64,000 bases of DNA from Sphaerosporella brunnea. Lineage: Eukaryota; Ascomycota; Pezizomycetes; Pezizales; Pyronemataceae. A program made the translations under genes and the position numbers. This document shows positions 1 through 9,867 of the stretch, piece after piece (within the stretch, counting starts at the first letter, position 1; each line of letters begins with the position of its first letter). Location of the stretch: NCBI GenBank assembly GCA_008704415.1, contig VXIS01000032.1, positions 124,001-188,000 on the forward strand, given 5' to 3'. The notes beneath the pieces are model-generated. The model searched no databases, was not told where the DNA came from, and was given only the letters and a program-made list of their open reading frames with translations.

Positions 1-198
1 CGCCAATACACCAACACTTGTCGCGAAGCTTGCTTGGAAAAGTTGCGATAAACTGACACTAGGGACCGCTCCGACACTGGCACTAGCAGCATCTGTGGTG
101 ACGGTTCTCAAAGAAAGCGGCTTTGGGGCAGCAGCGACAAACTGACTGCGCAACGGAGCAGCCAAAAGGCGGGGAGAGCGAAGCGAGCGGGCCAACAT
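1..198 (-). CDS. N-terminus of a putative mitochondrial protein (partial)
   Basis: The frame is open from an ATG whose complement is at 196-198 to the window edge, giving 66 codons. The peptide begins MLARSLRSPRLLAAPLRSQF. It is rich in Arg, Ala, Ser and Leu and has no acidic residue in the first 35 positions, which is the composition of a cleavable mitochondrial presequence. The mature part lies outside the window, so the product cannot be named, and an intron in the visible part cannot be excluded. The gene reads out of the window. Its promoter would be the 354 bp between it and the fasciclin gene stop at 553. The mitochondrial call is inference from composition only. Confidence 0.5.
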   Translation of the reverse strand, partial: MLARSLRSPRLLAAPLRSQFVAAAPKPLSLRTVTTDAASASVGAVPSVSLSQLFQASFATSVGVLA

Positions 199-552
199 TA
201 TCTTGCGAGGAAATGCTTGGAATACCGAAGCGAAGAAGCAACAACAGGGGAATTGAAAAGGAGTAGGAAATGGTGATGGTGGAGGTGTGGGAAGCTGTGC
301 GGCGTTAAAGATCGCGGCGGTTGATACGGAGAAAGCCAGCGGGATGAAAATGTTGAGCAGCACGCTAAGCCGGATCAGCTCAGCTGTGTGTGATCACGTG
401 AAAAGCGTCATTATCAAGCAGCCATGAATAATGCACCGACTAGTGAAGGGAAAATGTTACATAAATATCAACAATTAGTGTTTTTGACTTTCTTGCAACA
501 AAATACATATTTTACGACAATTTAAAAGCCCCCAAACATCAAAAAAGCTCAT
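199..552. other. Intergenic, promoter side of the partial gene
   Basis: This stretch lies between the start of the left-edge gene and the stop of the fasciclin gene. It contains an AT-rich portion at about 450-550 that fits the 3' UTR of the fasciclin gene. I see no ORF or RNA gene in it. Confidence 0.5.
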
Positions 553-2336
553 TTATAACTCTTCTCCACGCTGTGACCGAAGTTCATTCAGCTCTTTTTG
601 TTCCTGCGCGACATATGGCTCCAAGATTGCCTTGAGCTGACGGACCGAGTATTCTCCACGCCCCAGCTCGTCACCCTCGCCATCTTCTCTGAATAGCTCG
701 GGTGGATGGCGGTGTTCGTCTATGCTGTGCGGTGGAATCAAGACATGATCGGGTACCTGAATGCTTCCAGACTTTGCGATTACGTCCGAAATAGCTATTG
801 AATGGTAAGAATCAAATTTAAAAGTTTACTTTAAGCTGAAACGAACATACCAATTGCGTTCAGTCCATTGGCCCGGAAGCTCAGCCACCTTTCCCATCTA
901 TTGATGTCTATCGATATGTGCCGCTCGTCGAGCATTGTCGATAAATAGACGTGGGTGTACCCATGCAGCAAACCATCCGGATCATCCAGTTCGTTCAAAA
1001 CATGAGCGCCATCCTCCTCAATTGCCTTCTTTTTATCGGGACACACGAGGGCGTCTGAATATAAAGTACAGTTCGTTGAGATATGGTACTTCATGAGAGC
1101 CCGTAGATACTTAGTTCCACACTTCGAAAACAGGAAAGCGTTGAGCTTGAGACCCAACTTCTTCCAGTCGCGATTCGAGGGCGCAAATATAGTCAAGCCA
1201 TGACCGCCGAGTTCGGGAAGTTTTTTGAGGAGGCCAGTACGCTCCAAAGCAGCTTCGGTAGTAGAAAACTGGGTGGGGAGGATTTCGATTAAATCGAGAA
1301 TATCCGGCGGTGGAAGAAGAATAGCATCGATCGCATGTATCACTCCGTTATTGCAGTACTGTGAGGGCCAGGTCAATAAGAATCCAATTCCACCTCGAGA
1401 AATGGTCTTACAATATCAAACATAGTAAACCGGCTATAAAAGTTGATATTAGGGCCCAAGTGGTCCAAGCCGATTCTCAGACGCTGGTGCTCGTCTTTAC
1501 CAAGATCGTCCTCGGAGAGCTTGGTGAGGAGCGTATTATGGTATCGCAAATCTTGAGACTCATGAGTACCCGGAGCGACGTGATACATCAACACACGATG
1601 AATCAAATCCTTGGGAATGTCTTTATGCTTAAGGAACTTATCGAGCATCGCAAAGGCATGATTGCTGGGGGCAAAAACTGTTATATTGGCCTTCTTGTCA
1701 TCCAGCATGTCCATGACTTTACGATCCTTTTTAATCAAGTCGGCGAAGCGTGACTGCTTCGAAGAGATCAATTCCCAGATGGTCGAGTCTTTATGCGGTC
1801 CATGAGGATCTGAAGGGGGCATGGGAGGTCTAGGGTGCCTGAAAATGCGTTGTAAACAAGCCGTTTCTGTAACCCACAAGGTAAACTTACGGAGGTTCCT
1901 CCGGCTCACCACAGTGACAGCCGTCATGGTAGTGGCCTCCGTGTTTCTTGTGACCATCATCACTGGGCTTGTCTTTACGGTGCTTGCCGCCACGGCTCTC
2001 GTCGCCATTGTGCTTCTTCCCGTGCTCCTTGCTTTCGAACGTGAAGCCATCGTCTTTCGAATCCAAATAGCTGGCCCAAGGAGCCACATCGGAGTAATCG
2101 ACGGCCTGGCTAAGCTGTAAACGAGAAATCGTATACTGCTTAAACGCATCGTCAAAATAGCCCGCGTCGAGTTCTTGAGGCCCTTCGACGCAAGCCTTGG
2201 ATGGCTGAAGTCTGCTTTGCGGCTCCCCCTGCAGTATTTCGAAGGCTTCGAAAATGTGCTGATTGCTCTCGCCAGGGATGACCCACGAAAGGGCCAGCGT
2301 AGCCCCAAGGATTAAAGATACAGAAAACGATTTCAT
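553..2336 (-). CDS. Secreted fasciclin (FAS1) domain protein, two FAS1 domains
   Basis: Four exons on the minus strand join in frame to 540 aa: 1891-2336, 1412-1838, 851-1358 and 553-794, with introns of 52, 53 and 56 bp. The N-terminus (MKSFSVSLILGATLALSWVI) is a signal peptide. Residues about 125-150 are rich in His, Lys and Asp, a possible metal-binding linker. FAS1 domain 1 covers about 165-305 and carries the TVFAPSNHAF-type motif (here ITVFAPSNHAF) and the closing NGVIHAID motif. Domain 2 covers about 305-450 and repeats the pattern with LTIFAPSNRDW. Fungal FAS1 proteins are extracellular or vacuolar and are thought to act in adhesion, but the exact role here is unknown. The acidic C-terminus ends QRGEEL, with no GPI signal evident. 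Longer upstream in-frame ATGs exist, but the one at 2336 puts the signal peptide at the N-terminus. Confidence 0.85.
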
Positions 2337-2883
2337 GACAGGAATGAAGTAGGTGAAAATGCGTGTTGACAATGTGAAGCTATAGTGTTCGCCCCCCTCT
2401 GATCGTCTATAGGTAGATATATAGGGAGATTCACGGCGTTGACGTCTGTAAACGCGCATGATGGATGTCCGAACCTAATTCCAAGTGAATTGACCTCATT
2501 GCATCCATATGACATAGGTACTTACGTGATGGCATGTAGACTGTCAAGTGGCCCTCTGCGATCGAGGAACGTCTCTATCGCCGATTGGCCAAAGACAGCA
2601 TTGCTGTGAGAGCATGTGAGAGCATGTGAGAGCATGTGAGAGCATGTGAGAGCATGTGAAAGCTTCTACGCCTGGTCGGATTGTCAACCGCAAGCACTAA
2701 GTATTGAAGCCTGGAAACAAATGTTTTACGATCGATGAATCATTGATAGCCGCTCTAGTGTACATTACAAACACCCATGGTATATAAGAAGTTCAAAAAG
2801 TATAATACGTAAACAGGTGCCAATAACCAACGGAACGCATGATCCGCTTCCGAAGATCAAGAAATACCGCCACTCACTTCAAC
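2337..2883. other. Intergenic with 10-bp tandem repeat
   Basis: This is the promoter region of the fasciclin gene and the 3' flank of the APC15 gene. Apart from the tandem array at 2606-2663 I see no gene. Short ORFs here do not resemble coding sequence. Confidence 0.5.
2606..2663. repeat. 10-bp tandem repeat (gtgagagcat)n
   Basis: Five perfect consecutive copies of gtgagagcat are followed by a degenerate copy. They lie about 270 bp upstream of the fasciclin start codon. There are no spacers, so it is a microsatellite-like array and not a CRISPR. Confidence 0.9.
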
Positions 2884-3841
2884 TTATTCGTCGCTATCGA
2901 CTTCCATGCTGTCATTGACATTTCTTCGATATCTAGCCCGGCCCCGCCAATCGTACTCTTGACCAGGCCGCTGGTGCCTTTCATCTGGATACCTTTCGTC
3001 GTGGGAGAAGGTGGCCTGCTGGGGGCTCTCGTCCGGTCCACTAGAACCCGCCCTAGTGGAAGAAGAGACAGCATCATTCACGGCGGAAGCATAGCCCGTG
3101 TGGTCTTCATCGTCATCGTCATCGCCGCCATCATCCTCTTCTTCTTCTGCTTCTTCTTCTTCTTCCTCTTCTTCGTCAGAGTCGTCCCATAAGGTCTCGG
3201 CCTCCGCTTCGGGAATATCATCATCCAAATCTACCTCTCCTGCTTCGTCTTCCTCGTCTTCCGCGCCATCCACGAAGGAGTCAGCTTCGGGGATGTTGCC
3301 ATCGAGATCCGAAACGTCTCCACCGTCGGGAATGGCTGCGTCCAAATCGGTATTGGCGTGCGCCTGTCCATCATCATCCAGATCGAAGCCCCCTTCGCCA
3401 GGAATCTCGACGTCTTCCATTATCTCCTGAGCTTCAGCTTCTTCGCGTTCGGCTTTCTCGTCAAGTTCGCCTTGATAGGTTTTTGCCATGCCAGGCGGCC
3501 GAATCCATGTCGCACCAAACCGTTGAATGTTGAGCTTCCGTAACGTAACCGACTGCTCGTCGGCTTCTAATTGGGCGAGAGGTGAAATGCCAGCATTTCG
3601 AGAGCGCGCATGCTGGTTTTGCCCCTGGTTCGGGGCGTTCTGCTGAGAGCTCGGTGGCGATCCGGAGAGGTTACCGACATAAGGTAGTTGCGAGGGCGGA
3701 GCGAAGGTAAATGTTGACGACGGAGTGTACCAAAGCGCGTGAGACTGCGGAAGCGATATGATGTCAACAAAGATATCCAACAGATTGCTTCTTGGAGAAA
3801 CTCACGTCTCTGGGAGCCAAAAATGGTAGCGAGGAATTCAT
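2884..3841 (-). CDS. apc15: Anaphase-promoting complex subunit APC15/Mnd2
   Basis: Two exons, 3806-3841 and 2884-3744, separated by a 61-bp intron, encode 298 aa. The family signature is visible. The start MNSSLPFLAPRD is joined by splicing to SHALWYTPS, as in other Apc15 proteins. A second conserved block, RFGATWIRPPG, lies at about residues 87-97. The remainder is strongly acidic, with long Glu and Asp runs around residues 200-235, and is probably disordered. Apc15/Mnd2 sits on the APC/C ubiquitin ligase, regulates release of the mitotic checkpoint complex and, in yeast, restrains Ama1 in meiosis. The gene is transcribed divergently from the aminopeptidase at 4688, and a TIR element lies between the two. 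Without the first splice, the exon-2 frame would start at a different, non-conserved Met. Confidence 0.85.
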
Positions 3842-4011
3842 GAGGGGGGTTGTGGTTGTAGGCGGTAAGTGGTGCAGTTGCAAGTTTTGGCGTCTCGTCA
3901 CGTGAGGACACTCCGGTTACAAGAAAGCGTGAGAATCGATATTGTTTTCCGTTTTGCATTGTATTGAACACACATCATCGATTAACTCTCCTGTGAAGAA
4001 GTCATAAGTAA

Positions 4012-4470
4012 AGTATCTGACCAGATGATAGTGGATATTGGCAGATAGTGGATGATGCGATAAGATAAGAGATATACCTAATCTGGCTAGCTTGTATCAC
4101 TTGAGTGATATCCCATGTATCACTGCCCTCTCGCGCGTCCGGCGAAAAAGCTCAACTCCCACTCAATTATCTTTTAAAAATCAGAAAAAGAAAACGAAAA
4201 AAAACGAAAAAAGAAAACGACTACGGCGCCTGTAAATCCACCTTTGAACTCTGGGATTCCGGTATTTTTTGTTTGTTTTTGCGCCGGCCTGAAGCAGTCG
4301 CCCCCTTTTGACGCTTCTTGAGTTCGCCATCCGCTTTCTTTGCCGGTGGTGCGGCCATTTTGCAGGCGCCGTTCACAGGCAATCTCTCGGGTAGCCATAT
4401 TAGGTATATCTCTTATCTTATCACATCATCCACTATCTGCCGGTATCCACTATCACCTGGCCAGATACCT
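4012..4470. mobile_element. TIR element (MITE-like) with about 75-bp terminal inverted repeats
   Basis: The left arm, from about 4012 to 4085, is matched by the reverse complement of about 4392-4470. Both arms carry blocks such as GATAGTGGATA and GATAAGATAAGAGATATACC. The arms start AAGTATCTG and AGGTATCTG and are flanked by TA on both sides (4010-4011 and 4471-4472), consistent with a TA target duplication. CATAAGTA also occurs on both sides (4004-4011 and 4476-4483), so an 8-bp duplication cannot be ruled out. The interior is about 300 bp and encodes no transposase. It holds one small basic ORF on the minus strand (4221-4358). Confidence 0.75.
4221..4358 (-). CDS. Small Lys/Arg-rich ORF inside the TIR element
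   Basis: This minus-strand ATG-to-TAG frame encodes 45 aa, beginning MAAPPAKKADGELKKRQKG and ending KVDLQAP. It is strongly basic (about 14 Lys or Arg) with the look of a nuclear or nucleic-acid-binding peptide, but no domain is recognised. It sits wholly in the interior of the element at 4012-4470. It may be a captured gene fragment, a remnant or a chance frame. There is no evidence of expression. Confidence 0.25.
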   Translation of the reverse strand: MAAPPAKKADGELKKRQKGATASGRRKNKQKIPESQSSKVDLQAP

Positions 4471-4687
4471 TACTACATAAGTACATTGCTTAATTCTGAA
4501 CTTCACATTCCGGCGGCTACCAACGGCCTGCCCCACTCACGTCCTTAGATCCAAACCACCCCGCCTCTTGTCCCACGTTGAACGAAACGCTTCATCTACC
4601 CCGCCATCTATTTGCCATCAACAATAAGTATCTGTGAATTACCTCAAGCACACGACAACCGATAGCATATCCTCGGGTTCATCAGCT

Positions 4688-7600
4688 ATGGCTTCCGATA
4701 GAGACATCCTCCCTCCCCAGTAGGCCATCCTAATCAATTCACCCGTCAAAGCGTCATTGTCCGGAAGCTAATGCAAGCTCAGCGTCAAGCCGACACACTA
4801 TGAGCTTGACATCCACAATCTCAATTTCGAGAGCTTCACCTACGATGGCATTGTCAAGATTTCGTTGCAGTTGCAAGAAAAGACCGGTTCAATCTCGCTC
4901 AACTCCAAGCAATTGACGTTGAAGGAAGGTAGCGTCACGGTGGAGGCCACCAAAGCTTCTGTCTCGGTGACCGATATATCCTATGACAAAAAGTCAGAGG
5001 TTGCCAAACTGTCGCTGCCGGAGGAGATCCCTGGTGAGGGCACCGCATATCTCACTATCAAGTTCTCTGGTGTCATGAACAATGAGATGGCTGGATTTTA
5101 TCGCTCTGCATACAAAAACCCCGAGGGAAAGGACGACTGGATGTACTCCACACAGTTTGAGTCCTGCGATGCCCGTAGAGCATTCCCTTGGTGAGTTCCT
5201 TTGATGAAAATTTAAAATCCCAACATAGCTGTTACCTGTTACTGAGACCGAGAATATAGCTTCGACGAGCCGAACCTCAAAGCCACGTTCGATTTTTCCA
5301 TTGAGGTTCCTGAAAACTACATTGCTATGAGCAACCAGCCAGAGAAGGACTCAGTGAGTCTTGGCAATGGCTTGAAGAAAGTGGCATTCATCACTGCACC
5401 CAAGATGAGCACATACGTATGAAGAAAGCTGTCTGCACATATAACGCAAAAACTGACCAATTTGAAAAATAGCTCTATGCTTGGGCATGTGGCGAGTTCG
5501 AATACATCGAGGCCTTTACCGAACGTGAGTACGAAGGACGTGGCAAGCTTCCCGTGCGAGTCTATACGACCAAGGGACTTGTGGAGCAGGGTCGATTTGC
5601 TCTAGAAAATGCTTGCCGTATTGTGGATTATTTCTCCGAGGTATTGGAACGCATTCCATTTCATGCAACGTGAGACTGACCGCGATCAGATTTTCAAGAT
5701 CGACTACCCTTTGCCAAAGGTTGATCTTTTGGCGGTTCATGAATTTGTAATTATATGTCCCTTGATCTCCTTGCTTCCTAAACTGGAATGGCTAACATCA
5801 GCTTTCGCTAGTCACACGGTGCAGTAAGATTTTCCATGAAAAGAGATGTATCACTGTGCCCTGACTCAGATAAAGATGGAAAACTGGGGTTTGATCACCT
5901 ACCGAACCACCGCCGTTTTGTTCGACGAAAAGACCTCTGATGCACGATATCAAACTCGGGTGGCATACGGTTTGTCCTCATTGGCCTTAGAACGAACGAT
6001 ACGTAGTCAAACGCTAACGCTTGACCGCAGTTGTGGCGCACGAACTTGCTCACCAGTGGTTTGGCAATTTAGTCACGATGGACTGGTGGTCGGAACTTTG
6101 GTTGAACGAAGGCTTTGCGACTTGGGTCGGATGGTGAGTTGTCAACTCATCTCAGCGTAGTCATTAACAAAAATACAGGTTGGCTACAGACAAGTTCCAC
6201 CCCGAGTGGGATGTTTGGGGCCAGTTTGTCGTACGTCGTCAATCCAGAGGCATGCACCCGAACTTTCCGCTGACTGTTTGTATTGTAGACTGAATCCCTT
6301 CAAACAGCCTTCCAGCTAGACAGTTTGCGCCGATCGTGAGTGTTGCTTTGATGTCCTTCGCCATTTTGAGTTATACTAACTTTTTATACTAGTCACCCAA
6401 TTGAGGGTAAGTATTATTTCGACCTTTTTTGCGATCCGCCCTTGGCTGACGGCGTTGACTGCTTAAAGTCCCTGTCAAGAACGGTACGTTCCTTGCCCAA
6501 AACTCAGTTATATGTATCTGTACTAAGAAATGTAGCTTTGGAGATTGACCAAATCTTCGACCATATCAGTTACTTGAAGGTTATTTTATCTCAGCGCATT
6601 TGCTCATGATAACGAGGAGAGACATATCAGGGCTAACACAAGGCAGGGTTCTAGCACGATTCGTATGCTCAGTAGCCATCTCGGAGTTGAGATATTTTTG
6701 AACGGAGTGGCAAACTACCTCAAAAAGCATGCATATGGCAACGCTACCACGGAGGATCTCTGGGCAGCGTTAGGAGAGGAAGCTGGCACCGATGTTGCGG
6801 CATTCATGGTGATATATCCATGCTCTATTGAATGTCAAGAGCTCCCGCTGACTGCCACTCAGCGCACCTGGATTAAAGTCATCGGATTTCCGGTGCTCAC
6901 CGTGACCGAAGATTCCAACCAGATCACCCTCAAGCAAAACCGATTCCTGAGTACTGGCGATGTCAAACCTGAAGAAGACACCACCACGTGGTGGGTGCCT
7001 ATCTTCCTCAACGAAGAAGCCTATACCGCCACTGCCGAAAAGGTTGCTGCATTGACGACCAAAGAGACAACAATCAAAGGTCTTGACACGACTCAATATA
7101 AGATCAACTACGGACAGCGAGGCTTCTATAGAGTCAATTATCCTCCTATGCGCCTCACAAAGCTTGGAGAGGCCAGACACAAGCTCTCGGTCTCCGACAG
7201 AGTAGGATTAGTTGCTGACGCCGCGGCCATGGCTTTCTCTGGACTTGGAACTACGGCGGGATTGTTAGGCTTTGTAGATGCCTTGAAGGACGAACAGAGC
7301 TACCTTGTGTGGGCTGAGATCATAGAGCAACTTGGAAAACTGCGGAGCCTCTTTGCTGAGAGTTCCCCCGAGATCAAGGAAGGACTCAAGAAATTCACGC
7401 TAGAGCTTGTTTCCCCCACCGTCGAGAGATTGGGCTGGGAGTATAAGGATGGCGAGGACTTCCTTACCGGCAGGTTGAGAGCTTTGATCATTACGACTGC
7501 CGGCACCGTCGGTCATCGGGGGGTTATCGAGGAAGCGCAACGTCGCTTCAAGGCGTTTATCGCCGGTGACAAGTCCGCCATTCATCCCAACCTTCGTCTC

Positions 7601-8116
7601 GCAGTTTTCCGCATTGCAGTGGCCGAAGGTGGCCAGGAAGAGCTCGACGCCGTCCTCAAGGAATACGCCTCAACCGCTGCTGTTGATGGTAAGGAGATTT
7701 GTCTGGCCTCTCTTGGCCGTGCCAAGAAGCTGGAGCTCGTACAGCAGGTTCTCGAGTTCATGCTGTCGGATCAGGTTAAGGTCCAGGACAAACACACTCC
7801 TGCTATCGCTTTGAGCAACAACTCGGATGCCCGTTATCCACTGTGGGAGTTTATCCAGAAGAACTGGGATGAAGTTTACCGGCAGATGTCAGGAAACATG
7901 GTGGTTCTGGACCGCTTCCTCAAGAACTCTCTCAACAAGTTTTCGAAGATGAGTACCCTCGATGAGATTCTCGAGTTCTTCAAGGATAAGGACAACACTG
8001 GCTACGATAAGGGCTTGGGTATCATTGAGGACAATATCCGTGGAAATTCAGCCTATGTTCAGAGGGATTCTGAGGAGGTTCTTGAATGGTTGAAGGCCCA
8101 TGGCTATTGTAACTAG
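4688..8116 (+). CDS. ape2: M1 zinc aminopeptidase (Ape2/Aap1, puromycin-sensitive type)
   Basis: Fifteen exons join in frame to 872 aa: 4688-4719, 4783-5190, 5260-5416, 5473-5640, 5690-5746, 5812-5823, 5876-5969, 6031-6133, 6179-6230, 6289-6335, 6393-6406, 6469-6483, 6536-6579, 6647-6808 and 6863-8116. The exopeptidase motif GAMEN is at about 277-281. The zinc motif HELAH is at 313-317, with the third ligand Glu 18 residues later in NEGFATW. The start MASDRDILP is typical of the family. The enzyme removes N-terminal residues from peptides, in cytosol or periplasm. Exons 6, 11 and 12 are 12, 14 and 15 nt long. Intron 6 ends in AAG because GAMEN must be kept. The last intron is 54 bp and carries no stop codon, so its retention would insert 18 residues. 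Confidence 0.93.
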
Positions 8117-8532
8117 AGACGCCAGGTGGGGTCTTAGCGTGAATATCAAATTGAGCGAGGAACACGCATTTAAACTTGTTTCTCTCCAGTGTTGCTTGCC
8201 TACTTCTTGAGAAGTATTGATTTCTAAACGAACACTTCTTGCTTCTCCCAATGGCGCGTTTGATCGGCCGCTGCAGTAGGTTGCTGTAGAACTAGCGATC
8301 TTGCGATGCACAAACACCCAGTTCAAGCCGCATCTCTGGATGCGCTTCGCAAGCATTTGGGGTCCGCTAGGTGGTTCTAATAGCCTTCAGGCGTCGTCGC
8401 GCGATTTTTGGGTGCCACGAGTTTTTGGTGCGTTGCTTACATGTACGAGTACGAGGACTTTGACTAGTTAGTGCACAACTAGTTACCCCCACTTCGCACT
8501 TCCTGTTCAATCCGACTCTTATCAACCACGCA
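8117..8532. other. Intergenic between aminopeptidase and WD40 gene
   Basis: This is the 3' flank of the aminopeptidase and the promoter of the WD40 gene, both on the plus strand. I see no additional gene. Confidence 0.5.
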
Positions 8533-9867
8533 ATGTCCGTTTCCACAGATCCAGGCCACTTCTTTCAGACCGAGTAAATTCCAAGCCCTCTTTTCCTCAC
8601 CTTCTGCTAAATTGCTCCAGGACATCTCTCGCAACTGCTGCTCGCCGCGCCGCCAAAGCTGGAAATAAGAACGGCTCACCAATCGTAGCGACCTCCAAGA
8701 TCCTTTCATTGCTTCCGGATCCACGATCTCACGATCATGTTTATGTTGCAGAGTCATGCGGAATCGTTCGAAGGGTTGGATTGAAAGTAGGTGGGATCCT
8801 TCCCCCTGCACGACTTATCGCCTCCCTGCTGACGGTTTCCCGGGAAGCTAGACTGCGGACATTAAAAATGCTGTGTATAGGGGCTTCACGACACCAGTAA
8901 CATGTCTCGCCCTAGACAACACAGGCAAAACCCTCTTTGCGGGCGCATGGGAGAAGACAATCATTGCCTGGGATGTAGCGACGCGCCAAGTTCGAGCTAC
9001 CTTCCGTGGGCATTCCGACTTCGTCAAGTCACTGTTGTACATTCCCACACCGGATAACAACGGGCTACTCCTCTCCGGCTCCAGCGATGCAAACATCATC
9101 ATCTGGAATCCAATCACGGGCCAGCGGTTGGGCACACTCAAGGGCCACACTCGAGCCGTAGGAACAATGGCTGTGGATCCGATCTTGTCGACGGAAAAGG
9201 AGGCAGTGGTTTTTGCGGGTGGAAGTGAGCGCGACATCAGGAGGTGGAGGATCCCATTCGCGACCCCGGAGCGCGCAGAGGAAACTGGTGATATAATACG
9301 TGAGTTCGAAACCAACGTGCATCGTCTCCGGTTTTTGGGAGAAGATTTGGATTGCTGGGGCTGCTCTGCGGATGGAACTGTAAGGAGGTTGCTCGTCAGG
9401 GAAGACGGCACGAAGACGGCTTCCCGTACGGATACGTTGCTGCAACATCCGGATTATGTGAATGATGTGGTTATGTCTGGCAATGGACAGTGGGTTATCA
9501 CTGCATGTCGGGACGAGGAGGTCAGGGTGTGGGATGTTTCGGTGAGTATTTTTTTTTTTTTTTTTTTTCGGCGGAGTCAGTATCTGATCGATGACAGAGC
9601 GGAGAGCTTTACCACACCTTCTCTGGACATGCAGATGAAGTTGTTGGGTTGGCAGTGGTGGGTGAGAGGGGCGATACGCTGATCTCAGTCAGCATTGACT
9701 GCACTATCCGGCGGTGGTCACTCAAGCCTTCGGCTTTGGCCAAGGCCATAGAGGCGCACAAAGCACAGGAAGGGGTATCGTTAGAAAAGGAAGTTTCAGA
9801 TAAAGAAGGCTTATTGACGGCCGAGGAGGAAGCGGAGTTGGCAGAGCTCATGGATGACAGTGATTGA
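8533..9867 (+). CDS. WD40-repeat beta-propeller protein
   Basis: Four exons (8533-8573, 8621-8786, 8852-9541 and 9598-9867) give 388 aa. The first intron has a GCTAA branch point just before its CAG acceptor. The start, MSVSTDPGHFFQTE, is the first ATG that joins in frame. WD repeats are visible as FRGHSDFV...IIIWNP, LKGHTRAV, a repeat ending EVRVWDVS, and FSGHADEV...TIRRWSLKP, which suggests one propeller. The C-terminal tail is acidic (GLLTAEEEAELAELMDDSD). WD40 proteins are scaffolds for complexes. No specific partner can be inferred, so only the fold is named. The third intron begins with a pure T run of about 19. Confidence 0.8.

Larger units (their letters stand above)
3842..4687. promoter_or_regulatory. 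Divergent promoter region split by a TIR element
   Basis: This 846-bp region separates the start codons of APC15 (minus) and the M1 aminopeptidase (plus), so it should hold both promoters. More than half is occupied by the inverted-repeat element at 4012-4470. That leaves about 170 bp on the APC15 side and 217 bp on the aminopeptidase side. Confidence 0.6.

Noticed and set aside
2606..2663. Possible CRISPR-like array
   Set aside because: Units are 10 bp and contiguous without spacers, and the genome is eukaryotic.
4004..4483. hAT element with 8-bp CATAAGTA duplication
   Set aside because: The terminal repeats extend into the proposed left duplication, so TA flanks fit better; kept only as an alternative.
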